This document shows positions 48,094 through 60,369 of a DNA stretch of 64,000 nucleotides, in pieces. Origin of the DNA: Agapanthus africanus (taxonomy: Eukaryota > Streptophyta > Magnoliopsida > Asparagales > Amaryllidaceae); contig JASDDO010000016.1 of assembly GCA_030015575.1 (NCBI GenBank), positions 66,833,396-66,897,395 on the forward strand, given 5' to 3'. Each line of letters starts with the position of its first letter. Position 1 is the stretch's first letter. Position numbers and translations under genes: made by a program. The notes under the pieces were generated by a model. The model was not told where the DNA came from and ran no database searches. It was given only the letters and a program-made list of their open reading frames with translations.

Positions 48094-49187
48094 CGGTGTG
48101 GGTGTGGTAGTAGGTAAAGGAAAGGTAAATGGAGAAATATCGACTTCGGAGTCGATAAAAGGTACGCGGACTAAACGGGCACTAGAATCCCGTGTCCAGC
48201 CTATCTTGTACTAAAAAGGGTTAGTACAAGTGGCAGCGTTGGCTTATAATTAGGGGTAAATGAATGAATGCGGTGTTTGCTTTGGAAAAGGGACGGATTT
48301 TTGAAAGAAATGATGCGACACAACAAATGCAGCACACAAACCCTAGAATCTAGTGGTCACCTAGGTCCGGCTCTAGACCGCCCCTAATTGCCAAAAGACA
48401 AGTCGCGGGATAGAATCCTCCACTGCCTCTTTGTCCCCCTGTGGCCAGGTAAGTGCCAGGTAAGTGGGAAGGTACTCCACTACGTAAGTAGTGGGCCTAA
48501 TTAATAACCACTAGCCTTCGACACACTTTCCTAGGCACCAAAAGAAAACGCGGATAAGCAATGAATTACCCACGGCCTTCTTCTGTCCTAATTGAGCGCG
48601 ACGGTCCTTAGAGTCATCTCTAGATCTTTTTTAGTTAATGAGGGTAAATGCGGATGCAAGTTTTGCGGTTTTCGGGGCCTAGGAAGGGTAATGAACTCCC
48701 CACCTAATTTGGATTTGGCCGTGCCCCTTAATATCCGTATTTATAATGCGAACAACCAAGAAACAAAATCACGCATAAATTTAATTTTGCAATTTGCGAG
48801 CTGCTATTCTTTGCAAAGAATCCTGCAGAAAATTGTCAGTTGGAGCTAAAAAGAGGAGAGAGGAGAAGTCAAGAAAGTAGCTGAAGCAAAAAAAATTTAG
48901 AGATCCCCCCAAGAGGCCGCGGTTCCGCCGCAACTGGGTGCTTAGGCCACTCTTCCGCGGTCGAATTGTAGGAACATTGCACCAAAATTCTTCAGAGAGT
49001 CTTTGTAGACTCCCTCAGCTCTCTGGTATTTTCCAAATTTTTTTTCCAAATTCTCAGCAAGCTCCAGATCTCCTTGCAATGAAACACAACAAATTGTTTA
49101 GGGTTTGCACGAATTTTGATCTCAAAAATCAAAATGAAATAAATCTTTCGATTCAAACTATAAAATGAAAACGAATTAGTGCGCGAT
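48094..49187 (-). other. Leader of element C, with paired GC motif
   Basis: Noncoding apart from a possible upstream extension of gag. GC motifs at 48915-48931 (GGCCGCGGTTCCGCCGC) and 48945-48960 (GGCCACTCTTCCGCGG) are in direct orientation, as in A, and end 228 nt from the primer site. Confidence 0.78.
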
Positions 49188-49204
49188 CCCCGGCAACGGC
49201 GCCA
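49188..49204 (-). other. Primer binding site of element C
   Basis: Minus strand TGGCGCCGTTGCCGGGG, the Athila form (tRNA-Asp). Two bases from the LTR. Confidence 0.94.
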
Positions 49205-49206
49205 TT

Positions 49207-51107
49207 TGATTGATCTAAAATTCAAGACTGTGTAGTGTGTATCAACTCAAATGATCCCTGATAACGGTTTCATTTGATCGATATGAGTTTCTTGTTTGTG
49301 TCGGTATGAAAATTGAATAGAATCACAATCAAAGAATTATATTTGACCGCAATCAATTACGGTATCGATTGTAGATCGTAAGCGAGTGCGGATCGTCCAC
49401 AGGGATTGTGCGATTCGTTTTTATATTTGCTTTGTTTGAATCGAAAAGTTAATCGATAAGAAAAGAAAACATGATTGAAGAATTTATCAATTGATTCAGG
49501 TGTCACGAGTTTAGTCAAGAATCAAGAAACTGATAAACAATCAAGAATTGGGTTTCGATAATATTTCCAACCAAAATGTCAAGAATCTAAATGAGGCTCG
49601 TAGGAATCGATCGGATCTATAGATGTGATGTAACCTCAAGATTTCGTGTTCTTGTCCTTCGAAGGATTGATACTAGATCGATGATGATCGACGAGAGTTA
49701 GGGCTTTCTTGATGAAACTAGGGTTTCATCGTTTAACCCTTGTTCTTTCGTTGATTTCATTCACATTCTAGCCTCTAGCAATTTCAAGAAACGATCGTAA
49801 CTCCCCAATCTCGAGCGATATCAATCAAGAAAGCATCGCAACGAAATGGGTTGTCGGTTCTTGAATTTTCTAGGGTTTACAAAACTCGTAAGAATCAAGA
49901 ACCGAATTAAGATATATTACATCATCATTCTATTGATCGTCTCGACTCCTCGACGAGCGGAGTATTTACTCAAACATCACCACAAGAATTATAACTAGAA
50001 TTTTAGATTGACTCATGATGCAAGAATTTAAAGAAAACAAGATAAAAGAATATCACATTTTATTTATCTCAACAATTTGATTACAGTCGCTCAAGAACTA
50101 CAAGACGAAGAATTAAATTGTCGACTTGGCTTCGCTCGGCTCCATGAGTCGCGGATCGGCTTGGACCACTCGCTCTGTTGAAGACCGGCTCGGCTCCTAA
50201 AAGGTTGCAAGGCTTCTTGCTTGAATGGGTACTCGGGATCTTGTCTTTTGATTGGAATTAGGGTTAGGGTTTCACACAAGTCCTCTCACTAGACTTGTGG
50301 AAGAAGATGAAGGGATAGAATGGCTCTAGTTTGATACTAGAATTGGGTAAAAATGATTAGATTCCAAGATGAATAATAAGTGAGCCTAGTGTCTTATTTA
50401 TAGAACACCCAAACGCTAAGCCTTTGAGTTCCTTCCAAAAGTTTGTTGAAATACTTCTAGAAAGAGTTTGTTAGGCTTATCTTAGGGTTTAAGCTAGGAT
50501 TTAAGAAGAAGTTTCTAGAATGATAGGCTAGTTTAGTGTTGGTCCTAAAGCTTGCTGATCTAGCAGAAGTCTCTGGAGTCTTTTGGAACTTGGAGTATCT
50601 TTTTGAGTTGTAGGCATACAGGTAAGAGTTGTGCTGCAAAGTTTAGTGGATGACGTGGTAAGACGGCCGCGGAACCGCGGCGCAAGCAGGCTCCGGCCGC
50701 GGTTCCGCGGCCATGTTGGAGGGTTGGAGCTTGGGGCTTCTGGTGTGGTCTTTCGATGGTATTTGGGGCTTCATCTGGTATGTTTTGTATTTTCCCTTTT
50801 GGATTGATACCAGAACTGAAATTATTGAGTTGGCGTAACGTTTGATCGGTACCATGTACATTTTGGTCTTCCTTTTGGATTTTCCTGCACAGATCTCAAA
50901 ACAAGTGTTGCACAAATGTAGGGATGATGCGATGCCATGAAATGCGGTCAATTTCCTTTATAGTGTCGGTTTTAGAGTCTAATACATGTAATCTAATATT
51001 TTGCGACAGTTTTGCTAATATGTAAAATATGAATGCCGAACACTTCTATATGAATGCAAATGATGAGGAAATTTCCGGCTAAAATATACAATATTTTCGA
51101 CTAATCA
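49207..51107 (-). repeat. 5' LTR of element C
   Basis: 1901 bp, closely matching 29556-31458. TATA-like box on the minus strand at 50393-50402. GC-rich inverted repeat with perfect 17-bp arms (50665-50681, 50696-50712) and a 14-nt loop. It ends ACTAATCA; B resumes with GTATCCCTAG. Confidence 0.94.
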
Positions 51108-53773
51108 GTATCCCTAGTAGGAGGAGTGTTGTCTCCTGAGGGTTTTTAGCGGATTACACATACAAAATCCTATAATAAAAGAAAAATAGTGAAAGTTACA
51201 TATAAAAATAAGAACTATAAAAGAAAGAACTTGAAAATAAGTGTTTTCAATTACACCAGTTTTTCAGTTGCCATGAGCCCTATCTTAATGGTCATGAAAA
51301 AATGTTAGAAATCACAGCATCCCTCAATAAAATATCGCCTTTAGTTTTCTTCCATATCTTTCCTCTAAACATTGATCCTTTAAGCGATTGAAAAGAAGCC
51401 TCACAATCTGAATCAAAGTGAAATGTAGTATCCTTGGCTAATAGAAGAGTTAAGGGTCTAGCAATTTTGCTAAAGTCCTTAATAAATCTCCTATAAAATC
51501 CTGCATGACTAAGGAAGGATCGTATATCTTTGACACATTTGGGACGAGAGAGGTTATGGATGACATCAATTTTAGCTCTGTCAACCTAAATGCCTTTTCA
51601 TGAAATTATATGTCCAAGGACAATACCTTCTTGGACCATAAAATGGCATTTTTCCCAATTCAAAGTTAAATTCTTATCCATACAGCGGGTAAAAACCGCG
51701 TCAAGATTATGAAGGCAGTCCTCAAAGGAGTCCTTAAAAATGGAGAAATCGTCCAAAAAAATTTCCAGAAGATTCTCAACCACGTCTGAGAATATCCCCA
51801 TCATACACCGCTGAAATGTAAAGGGAGCGTTGCATAACCCAAAGGGCATGCGTCTATAAGCAAAAGTACCGAAAGGACAAGTAAATGTGGTTTTATCTTG
51901 ATCCTTTTCGGCGATGGGGACCTGGTTATAGCCAGAGTATCCGTCCAAGAAACAATAGTATTCGTGTCCAGCTAATCGTTCTAACATCTGGTCAATGAAA
52001 GGTAGAGGGAAGTGATCTTTCCTCGTCGCGGCATTGAATTTTCTGTAATCAATACATACGCGCCACCCAGTTTGGGTGCGTGTTTGGATTAACTTATTAG
52101 CCTCATTAGTTATGACCGTGATGCCAGAATTTTTAGGGACTACATGAATTGGACTTACCCATTGGCTATCAGATATAGGGTAAATTATACCACTATCAAG
52201 GCACTTGACGATTTCTTTCTTTACCGCCTCCTTCATAACGGGATTTAACCGTCTTTGTGGGTCTCGGGTTGGTTTGGCTTCATCCATCAGATGTATATAA
52301 TATTCAACAATTAAGGGACTAATCTTTTTGATTTCAGCCATTGTCCAACCAAATGCTTGCCGATTTGATCTCAATACTGCTAAAAGTGCGTTCTCTTGCT
52401 CTAAGGCTAGAGAAGCGGATATAATCACTGGCAAAGTCTCATTCTCACCTAAATATACATATTTAAGATGAGAAGGTAGCGGTTTGAGATCAAGTATTGG
52501 CGGAGAGACAATAGATGGTGGGGTAAGGAAATGATATTCGGACTCCCTAAGAGGTTCAAAACATGCATAGGATATTGACTCGGAAAGTGCTACTGACATT
52601 TGCGACGAGTCAATGGATTCAAACTCCGGGACGGACTCATTGAACATATCCTCACTATGAAGTTGTGCAGGATCAAACGATGTTTCACTAGTGTTGTCGA
52701 GATCATCAAAGCAAAGTTACTCATCCATGCAGCTTTTGGGAGCTATCTCGTGGATGGAACAAAGATCAAGCAAATGAGCAGAAGGTTCAGATGGTTGACT
52801 TCCTATCTTATAAATATTAAGCTCAATTGTCATCTTTCCGAAGGATAAGTTCATAGAACCGTTATGACAATTAATTACAGCGTTAGAAGTTGCTAGGAAG
52901 GGTCACCCGAGTATCACCGGGATTTAATTGCGTGGGTTTGCCACAGGCTGTGTATCTAAAACAATAAAGTCCACAGGGAAGATGAATTCCCCGATTTTAA
53001 TTAACACATTCTCTAGTTCACCCCGAGGTTAGGTGATTGATCGATCTGCTATCTGGAGAGTACAATGGGCGGGTTTCAACTCTCCAATCCCTAACTTCTT
53101 GTATACTGAATAAGGAAGTAAGTTAACCCTAGCGCCAAGGTCGAGTAAAGCACGATTAATATTTTTACCCCCAATAAAAATAGAGATGGTAGGACAGCCA
53201 GGGTCCTTACGTTTCTTTGGTATTTGCTGGATAAAAGCTGTGCTAACATTACTCGTCATGAAAACCTTTATCGGCACTTGAGTTTTTCTCTTCCTAGTGC
53301 ACAAGTCTTTAAGGATTCTTGCATAAGATGGGACTTGTTCAATAGCATCTAGGAGAGGAATATTTACGTTAACCTGCTTAAACAATTCCACAATCTTCTC
53401 CATTTGTGGGTTAGGTCTGTTGGCCCTTAATCTGTTTGGAAATGGAGTGTGATTAATAAGTTTTGGGTCCAACATTCGTGGAGAAGATTTTGGGGACGGA
53501 TTTGATCCCAAGGTTGAAGTGGGAATCTTCTTAGATAGATTTGGCGAAGTGTTCGAGACTTGGGGAAAACGGAGAATAGGCTCGGATGAAGGTGGGAGAC
53601 TAGACGAATTAGGGAAAGAAGTAGAAGCCGGGGTATCATTGGTATCACTAACATCATAAAATTTCTCACCCACTCGGTTATTTAGCACTTTTCCCGATCT
53701 CAACGTAATCACGGCACTCACGTTATGATTTTGTGAGTGGCCAGGATTCGGTAGGGGTTGAGATGGGAGTTTC
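51108..53773 (-). pseudogene. Athila-like protease-reverse transcriptase remnant (element B)
   Basis: 51108 to about 51376 is the 3' noncoding region, matching C from about 31606 to 31873. At about 51377 it joins reverse transcriptase directly, skipping RNase H and integrase. A 349-codon frame (52647-51598) holds most of reverse transcriptase with FLDD at its active site; it stops after LGHIIS. From 52650 to 53028 several stops interrupt the frame. Protease (53029-53773) reads DLGARVNLLP, with Arg for the Ser after DLGA. Element E cuts gag at the LPSQ position. Non-functional. Confidence 0.9.
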
Positions 53774-55889
53774 TGTAAGTGCACGGCGGCGCCCCGGCCG
53801 TCAATCCGACGGCCAAATGCGGAAGCGGTGATAAACTTTAATTTTGCGGACTTAGCAAACCGGCACCACCGCGCACTAAACCCCGGATCGGGCCATTAAA
53901 CTAGATCTAGCAAAGTAGCAAGATAGGGAAGAGATATACCGACTGATCCAAGTCCTCCGGTCTTCATCTCCACTCCGATCTCCTCGCGGGATCTCCGTCC
54001 GTCTCCTCCTCGTCGGAAAGGGCACCACGAAGCCGGGTACTTATACGGGCTCCCACCTCAATACCGAGGCAACTCGGGCGCGAAGTTGGCTAGCCGACGT
54101 GCCCAAGATTTGCTGTAGAATGTAGTGTAGAGTGCATGTCTCACATTGGGGTTATGTTGCTATTGATGGAGAAGAGAATGATTTGGAGAGAGCTTGTGAA
54201 CTTTGATACAAAAAATGAGAATGAGAATAATTTCCATACAACAAAGGAAAAACTCTCTCATTTTTCCCCACCCCCAACTCAAAATGGCCGGCCCCCCCTT
54301 AAACAAAATGGTGGAGTGGAATAAACAACGGAGGTGATGGTAGTGTAAAGGTGGAGGGTAACCACATCCTAAACATAATGATCACAAAACTCAAATCCAT
54401 ATCAAATCCATTCACTTCACAATAAATGCATGAAAAGCAAAGATGCTTTCATAATCAAAACAATTGCAAGAAACTCCTTCCACAATTGTTATTTGCAAAC
54501 TTGCAAATAACCCCCTCCATCGGAAAAGTCCGGCCAGGAAAGAACAAAGGAAAACCGGCCGGAACGGAATGCAAACTGGCAACTCCAGAAAACTGGTCCC
54601 GTAATAAATTACAGGAAAACCCCGATACTGTGCATACACACCCGCATCTGTATTCCGTCCGGATATAAATGCAATGAGACAAAACTACACTATCAAATAC
54701 TAGGATCCGGCTTAAGCCAAAGCCGGCTAGTAAAAACCGTTCGATCACGATCCGTGCAATACCGCACGTATCTGATCGAACCCTGCCATATCTCCATACG
54801 GCCTCTACAGCGTTTCGCCCGAATGCTTGAGTAACTGAAAGTGTGGTGGACTCTAAAGACTCGTCCATACTATGGCTGTGGATTTAACCACTAGCACGTC
54901 AGAGGTATAAGCCAATACGTGACGGGCCACCAGCTATTGACTAAAAGGGACGTCGATGAGCGAACTCATCCTGACACCCTACTGAGCCTGTCAGTGACAA
55001 TATCCGTACAGTCCGGTCCGTTCGTCTATGAGCATCGCATGTCGGGCCTAGGGGGTTGGTAAAAGTCAGGCCCCCAAAAGCGGTACAAGTCGTGTCGGAG
55101 TGTAGCCCAGAACACCCTGAGATACTACTGGAATACCTACCAGTAAATCTCCTGCCTTGGCCAAGGTCTTCGTGTAATGGCTCTCCTAGACACAGCGCGA
55201 CCTCACCCCCAATACCGGGAGAGACGAACCCCTGAAGATCCGCTCACTGCCTCCATGTGGCTCGGGACTGTACCCAACTAAAACCTGTTTGCACGACTCC
55301 TTTGAGCCGTGGTAGGGTAGTAATCAAAGTACAGTGGGAACTCACACGAGACAAATGACGATCCCCAGGTCGATTAACTAACCTGTACACATGTCACCAG
55401 GGAACTGCTATCTGACGTCAGGTATAAGACCAACTAGCATGTTCCCGGCGAGTCCTGTCCGGTGTACTCATAACCCAATGAGCACCTGTATACATCTTAG
55501 GTGAACCAACTGACACCAGTGGCTTGTGAGACCGGCCACCGTCCCTCGTCGGGGTCTTGACTGTATACACTAGTCTACTCTGGAGTATCGATGCCCTATC
55601 TCGAAACTCCCACGACTAGGGACCTTTTAAGGATGTGCTTATAGACTACCAGCTCCCACGTATATGATCGCCCTCATACTGCCGGTAGTCAAGCAAGAAT
55701 CCTAGGGGCTCTATAAACGTGCAATAGCGACCTGTCATGTCACCTAAAGCAGTACACGATGATAAAGGTAAACCAGATGGCATACTATCATCTCGAGTAA
55801 GACTGTCCTACCGGGATAGGTCCTCCCTCAATCATTGCAATCACGTGCCTGTGATCCAATAATCGACTCTGAGGGAACTATCTCCAACA
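53774..55889 (-). repeat. 3' LTR of element E
   Basis: TGTAAGTGCACGG to CTCCAACA, with the conserved core at about 54830-55850. Followed by the purine tract. Confidence 0.95.
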
Positions 55890-55902
55890 ATCTCCCACTT
55901 GC
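55890..55902 (-). other. Polypurine tract of element E
   Basis: Plus strand ATCTCCCACTTGC beside the 3' LTR, identical to D. Confidence 0.93.
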
Positions 55903-58900
55903 ACTCAAGGCTAATTATTGCGATGTCGCATACTCACAGCCCGTGTGATACCGAACACCCAACTCCTCTACTAGTCAGTCTCACAAATCCCGTTTGTGAA
56001 ACTATTGCGGTCGAGGAATAGCCTCAGTGAGTTGATCCGCCTAGATGTTTCTTTCTATGTCTCTCTATATCTCAAGTTCGCGGAGAAAGCCATCTCCCGA
56101 AAAGAGCAATACCTGTCTTAGAATGTCTGGATGTCTGATGGGACCAAGCTCATAAATGAACTCCAAATCCAAACTTCTTAGACTGTATCGTCAACTGAAC
56201 TTAATCAGTATCCTGCGCCATCCCACCCTCAGTATTGCCTTGGACCACCTGTCCAAAATACTGCCCCTCGTCAGAAGGAAAAACTAAAACTCTGACAACC
56301 TCCTTGTCGTCCATGTCACCTTGGAAGCCTGGAATGATAATTGTCTCCCAAAGGTGGCAGCCGTCATCATATCCCTAGAACATTCACTTATGTTCTAAAA
56401 CTGCTTCCGACTGTTTCTCCAGGATTGGATCAATGTCAACTTATTGCATCTACTGCAAGAACAACATCTGGTGTGGTACTTGACATCTCATGATTGACTC
56501 AATTGCCAAAGCAAGTGATCTGCCAATCATGCATATCCCTCTCTACTTTAGTCTATAAGACACCTTTAGAGAGGGTGACTCCATCACCCACAGGTACACT
56601 ACCGTGCCAGGAGTCGTCCATTCTAAATACTTTTAGAATGCTGTCTAAGTACCCTGATTGGGAAACCACCCAAATCTAGATCTAGTAACCAGTATGTCTG
56701 ATATAATGTCCAAGTCCTTTATGGAGAAACCACTGTGTGACGACCAAAGTATAACCGATCGTAGTATAGGAATATCACTTCCTACTACCTTCTCAACAGA
56801 TCCATCCCCTATTCTGATGACGTCAAACCTATGACTGTTACATCAGAAATAGATGATCTATCTCCGCTACATCTGCTTTAGTCTATAAATAGACATAAGC
56901 CTGATGTCCACCAATGCTTCCGCTGCTCCCACTGACTACGACAACCCTCTGGCAGAGTCATATAGATGTGCACTTCTAAAGCAAGTTTAGAACGACGCTA
57001 TACTCATCCTCCTGTCGGGTCTCGCAGCCTGGAACAACAACAATGGCAAGTGTGGGTAAACAAGAACTTCCCTGTCACCGTCCTTGAGGCTACCGGAGTA
57101 CCTCTCGGGTGCCTGAAGTTACCCACCTTATCTGCGGAGTGGCCAATGGAATGTAAAATCAGATTGAATCTTTAGGTTCCTTATCAAATCTTCAGTAATC
57201 GTTTGCGGTTCTGGAATCACTTCTAGTTCTACCATACTCCCACTACTGTTTTTGAAAAAATCCATTTTTAATAAAACTGTGGCGAGTCTAGAACAATATT
57301 TCTATTGATCTGCCAGATGGTAGAAAGTCAACCCTCGTCATAGCCTGGGTCAACCCACAAACTGCCATTACAGAAACGTGCCTTGAGTTGTCCAGTGTCT
57401 GGTTTTAATCATAAGCCGGACAACTCCCCGTACCTTAACATCGTTAAGATATGAACTGTTCTATATCCAATATAGAACCAGAGGCACTGATTTAATTTAA
57501 CCAGATTCAAATCATGCAGCTGTCTCCAGTGCATGTCAACTAAATGGAGAGAGGCCGATCAGCGTTACTCAACTTAGGAATGCTTCCAATTATGAGTAAC
57601 CTAAAAGAGAAGCAATTTCTCTTTATCATTACTATCAACTGAATACCATACACAAGTATCTACATCTTCGATCACTTTGAAGAATCCCGATACTTGCTAC
57701 ACCTGGTTCTCTACTCTATTCAAATACCTATAACTCCTCAAAACTTAGACCCTGTGTTTCTACGAAACACATGTCTAAGAACTAGAGAAGTTAAAAGTAA
57801 ACAGAATATAGTAAGAGGACCAACCCCTCTGTCCTAATGGACACTGGACAACATACAATACTCTGTATAAGTCCGCTGAGTCTAACAACTCTTTCACTGT
57901 GTGTCGTAGGTTGAAAACTGTACTTATGGTTAAGAAGAATTACACCGCTGTTTAATGCTCATTACCTAACCATCCACTGATATAGGTAAATGTCATCGAC
58001 ATAATATCAAAAGGTATATCTCACTCTATGAAAATAGACGTACAGATATATCAATTTGAAATTGGTGCACAACAGCGGATATTCAAAACCAAATATTTGC
58101 CGACCAGCAAACAGGCCAGATGATCCCCTCAAATATCACCGATTACAACGAATCCCGATATAATGAGGATGATCACCCAATTCCCAATAACTTACTCCCA
58201 CTCATCATCTGTAAAACTATACAGATGTGAGAATCAAACCTGGTAAATACATACCCTGGAGCAAGTGTCTAATCGGGAAATCAGTTTTCTTTTAACAGTA
58301 CACAGTTGAATTAAAACATTGAAATGTTTCGATGGGGTATCCTGGTATTCCTAGCAATGCCTCTTCCATTATCCAGATTCACAACTATAACCGTATAATT
58401 CTTCGCCACCTCTCCAAATCCCTTTATATGTCTTTAGTCATTACCTTCTGCACACCCCTTAGGCCAAATGGTTTTCTTCCTTCCCTACCGTTCGGCACCA
58501 GCCTATGGTTTGGAAGAAGACTATCCAATAAGCATAATGGGTGTATTGTCCTAATCCTAGGAGCACTCGCAATGCGAGAGAAGGTGAAGATAAAAGACAA
58601 CCGAATAAACCTTATTCCTATTTCTCCTGGACCAGAATCCATCCCCGAACTGGAACAAGTTCCTTTCGAGTTCGTATATAACCATACGATGGAGTATCCA
58701 AATAAACTGTGGATCTTCGTAGTGATACGGAGTGTCCTGGAGAAATACAAAGGTGATTTAGGATTGGCGAAGAAATATTTGGTTTGGTCGTTAATATCAG
58801 TCGCAATTTACTTTGCCCTCTTACTAATCCCTTGCTTTGTCTTAATCTTAATACCTTCTGCACACCGTTTAGGCTAATTGGTTTTCTTCATTCCTTACCG

Positions 58901-59290
58901 GTCGGCACCAGCCTAAGGTTTGGAAGAAGACTATCCAATTTGCGTAATAGGTGTACTATCTCCTAAACCAAGGAGTACTCACAACTTGAGAGAAGGTAAA
59001 AGGGAAAAGACAACTGAATAATCCTATCCGTTTTCTCCAGAACCGGAAACCATCCTCGAATTCCTTCGAGTTCGTATCTAACCATACGATGGTTTTGTCC
59101 AATGGATGTGGACGTTCGTAGTAAAACGGGGTGTCCTGGAGAAAAGGGTAAAAGTAGGAGTGGCAATGAGGTCTGCAACTCTGACAATCCAAAAGCCAGT
59201 GTTAAGAAGGTTCGGTCAACTTGGTCACTGAGTCATAGTCTAGGGTCGGGTCAATGGTCGCTGCCAAAGAGAGAGAGAAAAGAAACACTC
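55903..59290 (-). pseudogene. Degenerate copia gag-pol remnant (element E)
   Basis: Follows D closely. Near 56018-56041 the minus strand gives ADQLTEAI (RNase H end). About 57060-57300 matches the integrase-RT linker. The gag start region lies near 59265-59290 (AGAGAGAG run, AAACACTCAGCGTGC). No frame longer than about 110 codons on this strand. A 181-codon plus-strand frame at 58332-58877 is antisense and not conserved in D. Confidence 0.8.
58418..59020. repeat. Tandem repeat in the gag-region of element E
   Basis: Copies start ATCCCTTTAT at 58418 and ATCCCTTGCT at 58827 (409-bp period), each with TCGGCACCAGCCTA and GGTTTGGAAGAAGACTATCC. Counterpart of the D repeat. Confidence 0.84.
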
Positions 59291-59567
59291 AGCGTGCACT
59301 CTAACCTAGATCAGAATGGTTACCAATTTATTTAATCTGGAAACCTCCCACTGTACCTCAAATTCTCCTCCAAACCTTAAAGAAGAATTAGTCGGGGTCA
59401 CCCGAGGAGTAAACCAACTCATCAGTGGGAATCGGGATCCAACTATCATTGCATGATAACGTGACGGAATCCGCTCACGCTATCACACTCCAGAAGGTAT
59501 GCGCATATCTGGCAAGTTTCAGTACTTTTGAAACTCCCGATGTGATTTTTACCCCATGCTCTTATGA

Positions 59568-59765
59568 CCTTGACTAAGGCCAACAAATCATAAGTCACAT
59601 GTCAAGTTCTACCCGTCATTGTCCAGGTTGATTTGAACCCACCCGTACAAGCCCTTGACTAGGGCCAACAAGGCTATACGACTGTCCCAAACCAACACAT
59701 CTATCTATGCATCATATGAATATCCAATAGCTACCAAACACTGTGCCTTGACTAAGGCCAACAAA
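59568..59765 (-). repeat. Triple leader motif, element E
   Basis: CCTTGACTAAGGCCAACAAA at 59568, a variant with CTAGGG at 59653 and a third copy at 59746; spacing 85 and 93 bp, exactly as in G. Confidence 0.87.
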
Positions 59766-59910
59766 CACAGCTTGAATACTATTGACTACCCATATGAAAC
59801 GACGGAGGGCTACGAATGGTTTTTGGCGAAAACCTTTAACGTAATGAACTTGATCTCGTTGAAGGAACGAATAGCTTTTTAGAAAATATAGTGACGAAAA
59901 CCATTACTAA

Positions 59911-60125
59911 AGAGGTCACTCCCGGTGAAGGGATCTCGGCTCTTTCCCCGTAAAATGGGATGCAGGATATTCCAACTGAATACCACGATGCAAAGCAAAA
60001 GTAATCGTCTATAGTGAAGTTAATGCCCTGACGCAAACTTCTGTCCAAGGGGTCACTCCCGGTGAAGGGATCTCGGCCCTTGCCTCGTCGACTGAGGAGC
60101 AAGATATTCCAGATGAATACCACGA
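59911..60125 (-). repeat. Two leader repeats, period 137 bp (element E)
   Basis: GGTCACTCCCGGTGAAGGGA at 59914 and 60051, each followed by TCTCGGC and a block ending in GATATTCCA. Confidence 0.88.
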
Positions 60126-60286
60126 TGCAAAACAAAAGTGAACGTCCTTGCAATAACAGCTTTTTTTTGAAAAGTGTTCCAACAACATCAGAATAGGTTT
60201 GTTTAACTTTCATTGATCCGAATCAACGCAGTCCCATCAATTGATCACACCACAAAGAATGAAAATATACTGACGTACGTATATGC

Positions 60287-60369
60287 CATCCGCATTCGCC
60301 ACTGGGTCCCGTCATCACCCGTTAGGTTAGCTAACTAACGACAGAGCGGGGACTGGACTAGCGCGGATG
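60287..60369 (-). promoter_or_regulatory. Conserved 83-nt stem-loop block, element E leader
   Basis: Outer arms CATCCGC (60287-60293) and GCGGATG (60363-60369) pair fully. Inner hairpin CGTTAG (60320-60325) / CTAACG (60335-60340). The middle stem GTCCC/GGGAC replaces GCCCC/GGGGC of G, a compensatory change. Confidence 0.74.

Larger units (their letters stand above)
29556..51107 (-). mobile_element. Ty3/gypsy Athila-like element C, carrying element D
   Basis: 3' LTR 29556-31458, internal 31459-33848 and 43482-49206, 5' LTR 49207-51107. Without D it is about 11.9 kb, a normal Athila size. Gag-pol is in one frame apart from a few stops and one frameshift. No env-like frame is seen in the 1.46 kb between integrase and 3' LTR. 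C is inserted in the 3' internal end of B, about 140 bp from B's LTR; its flanks do not form a clean 5-bp duplication. Confidence 0.92.

Noticed and set aside
53029-53784. Separate gene starting inside the E LTR
   Set aside because: The first few codons come from the LTR of E; the rest is the B protease region interrupted by E.
58332-58877. 181-codon plus-strand open frame in element E
   Set aside because: It is antisense to the element, overlaps the tandem repeat, matches no family I know, and its counterpart in D is broken into short pieces.
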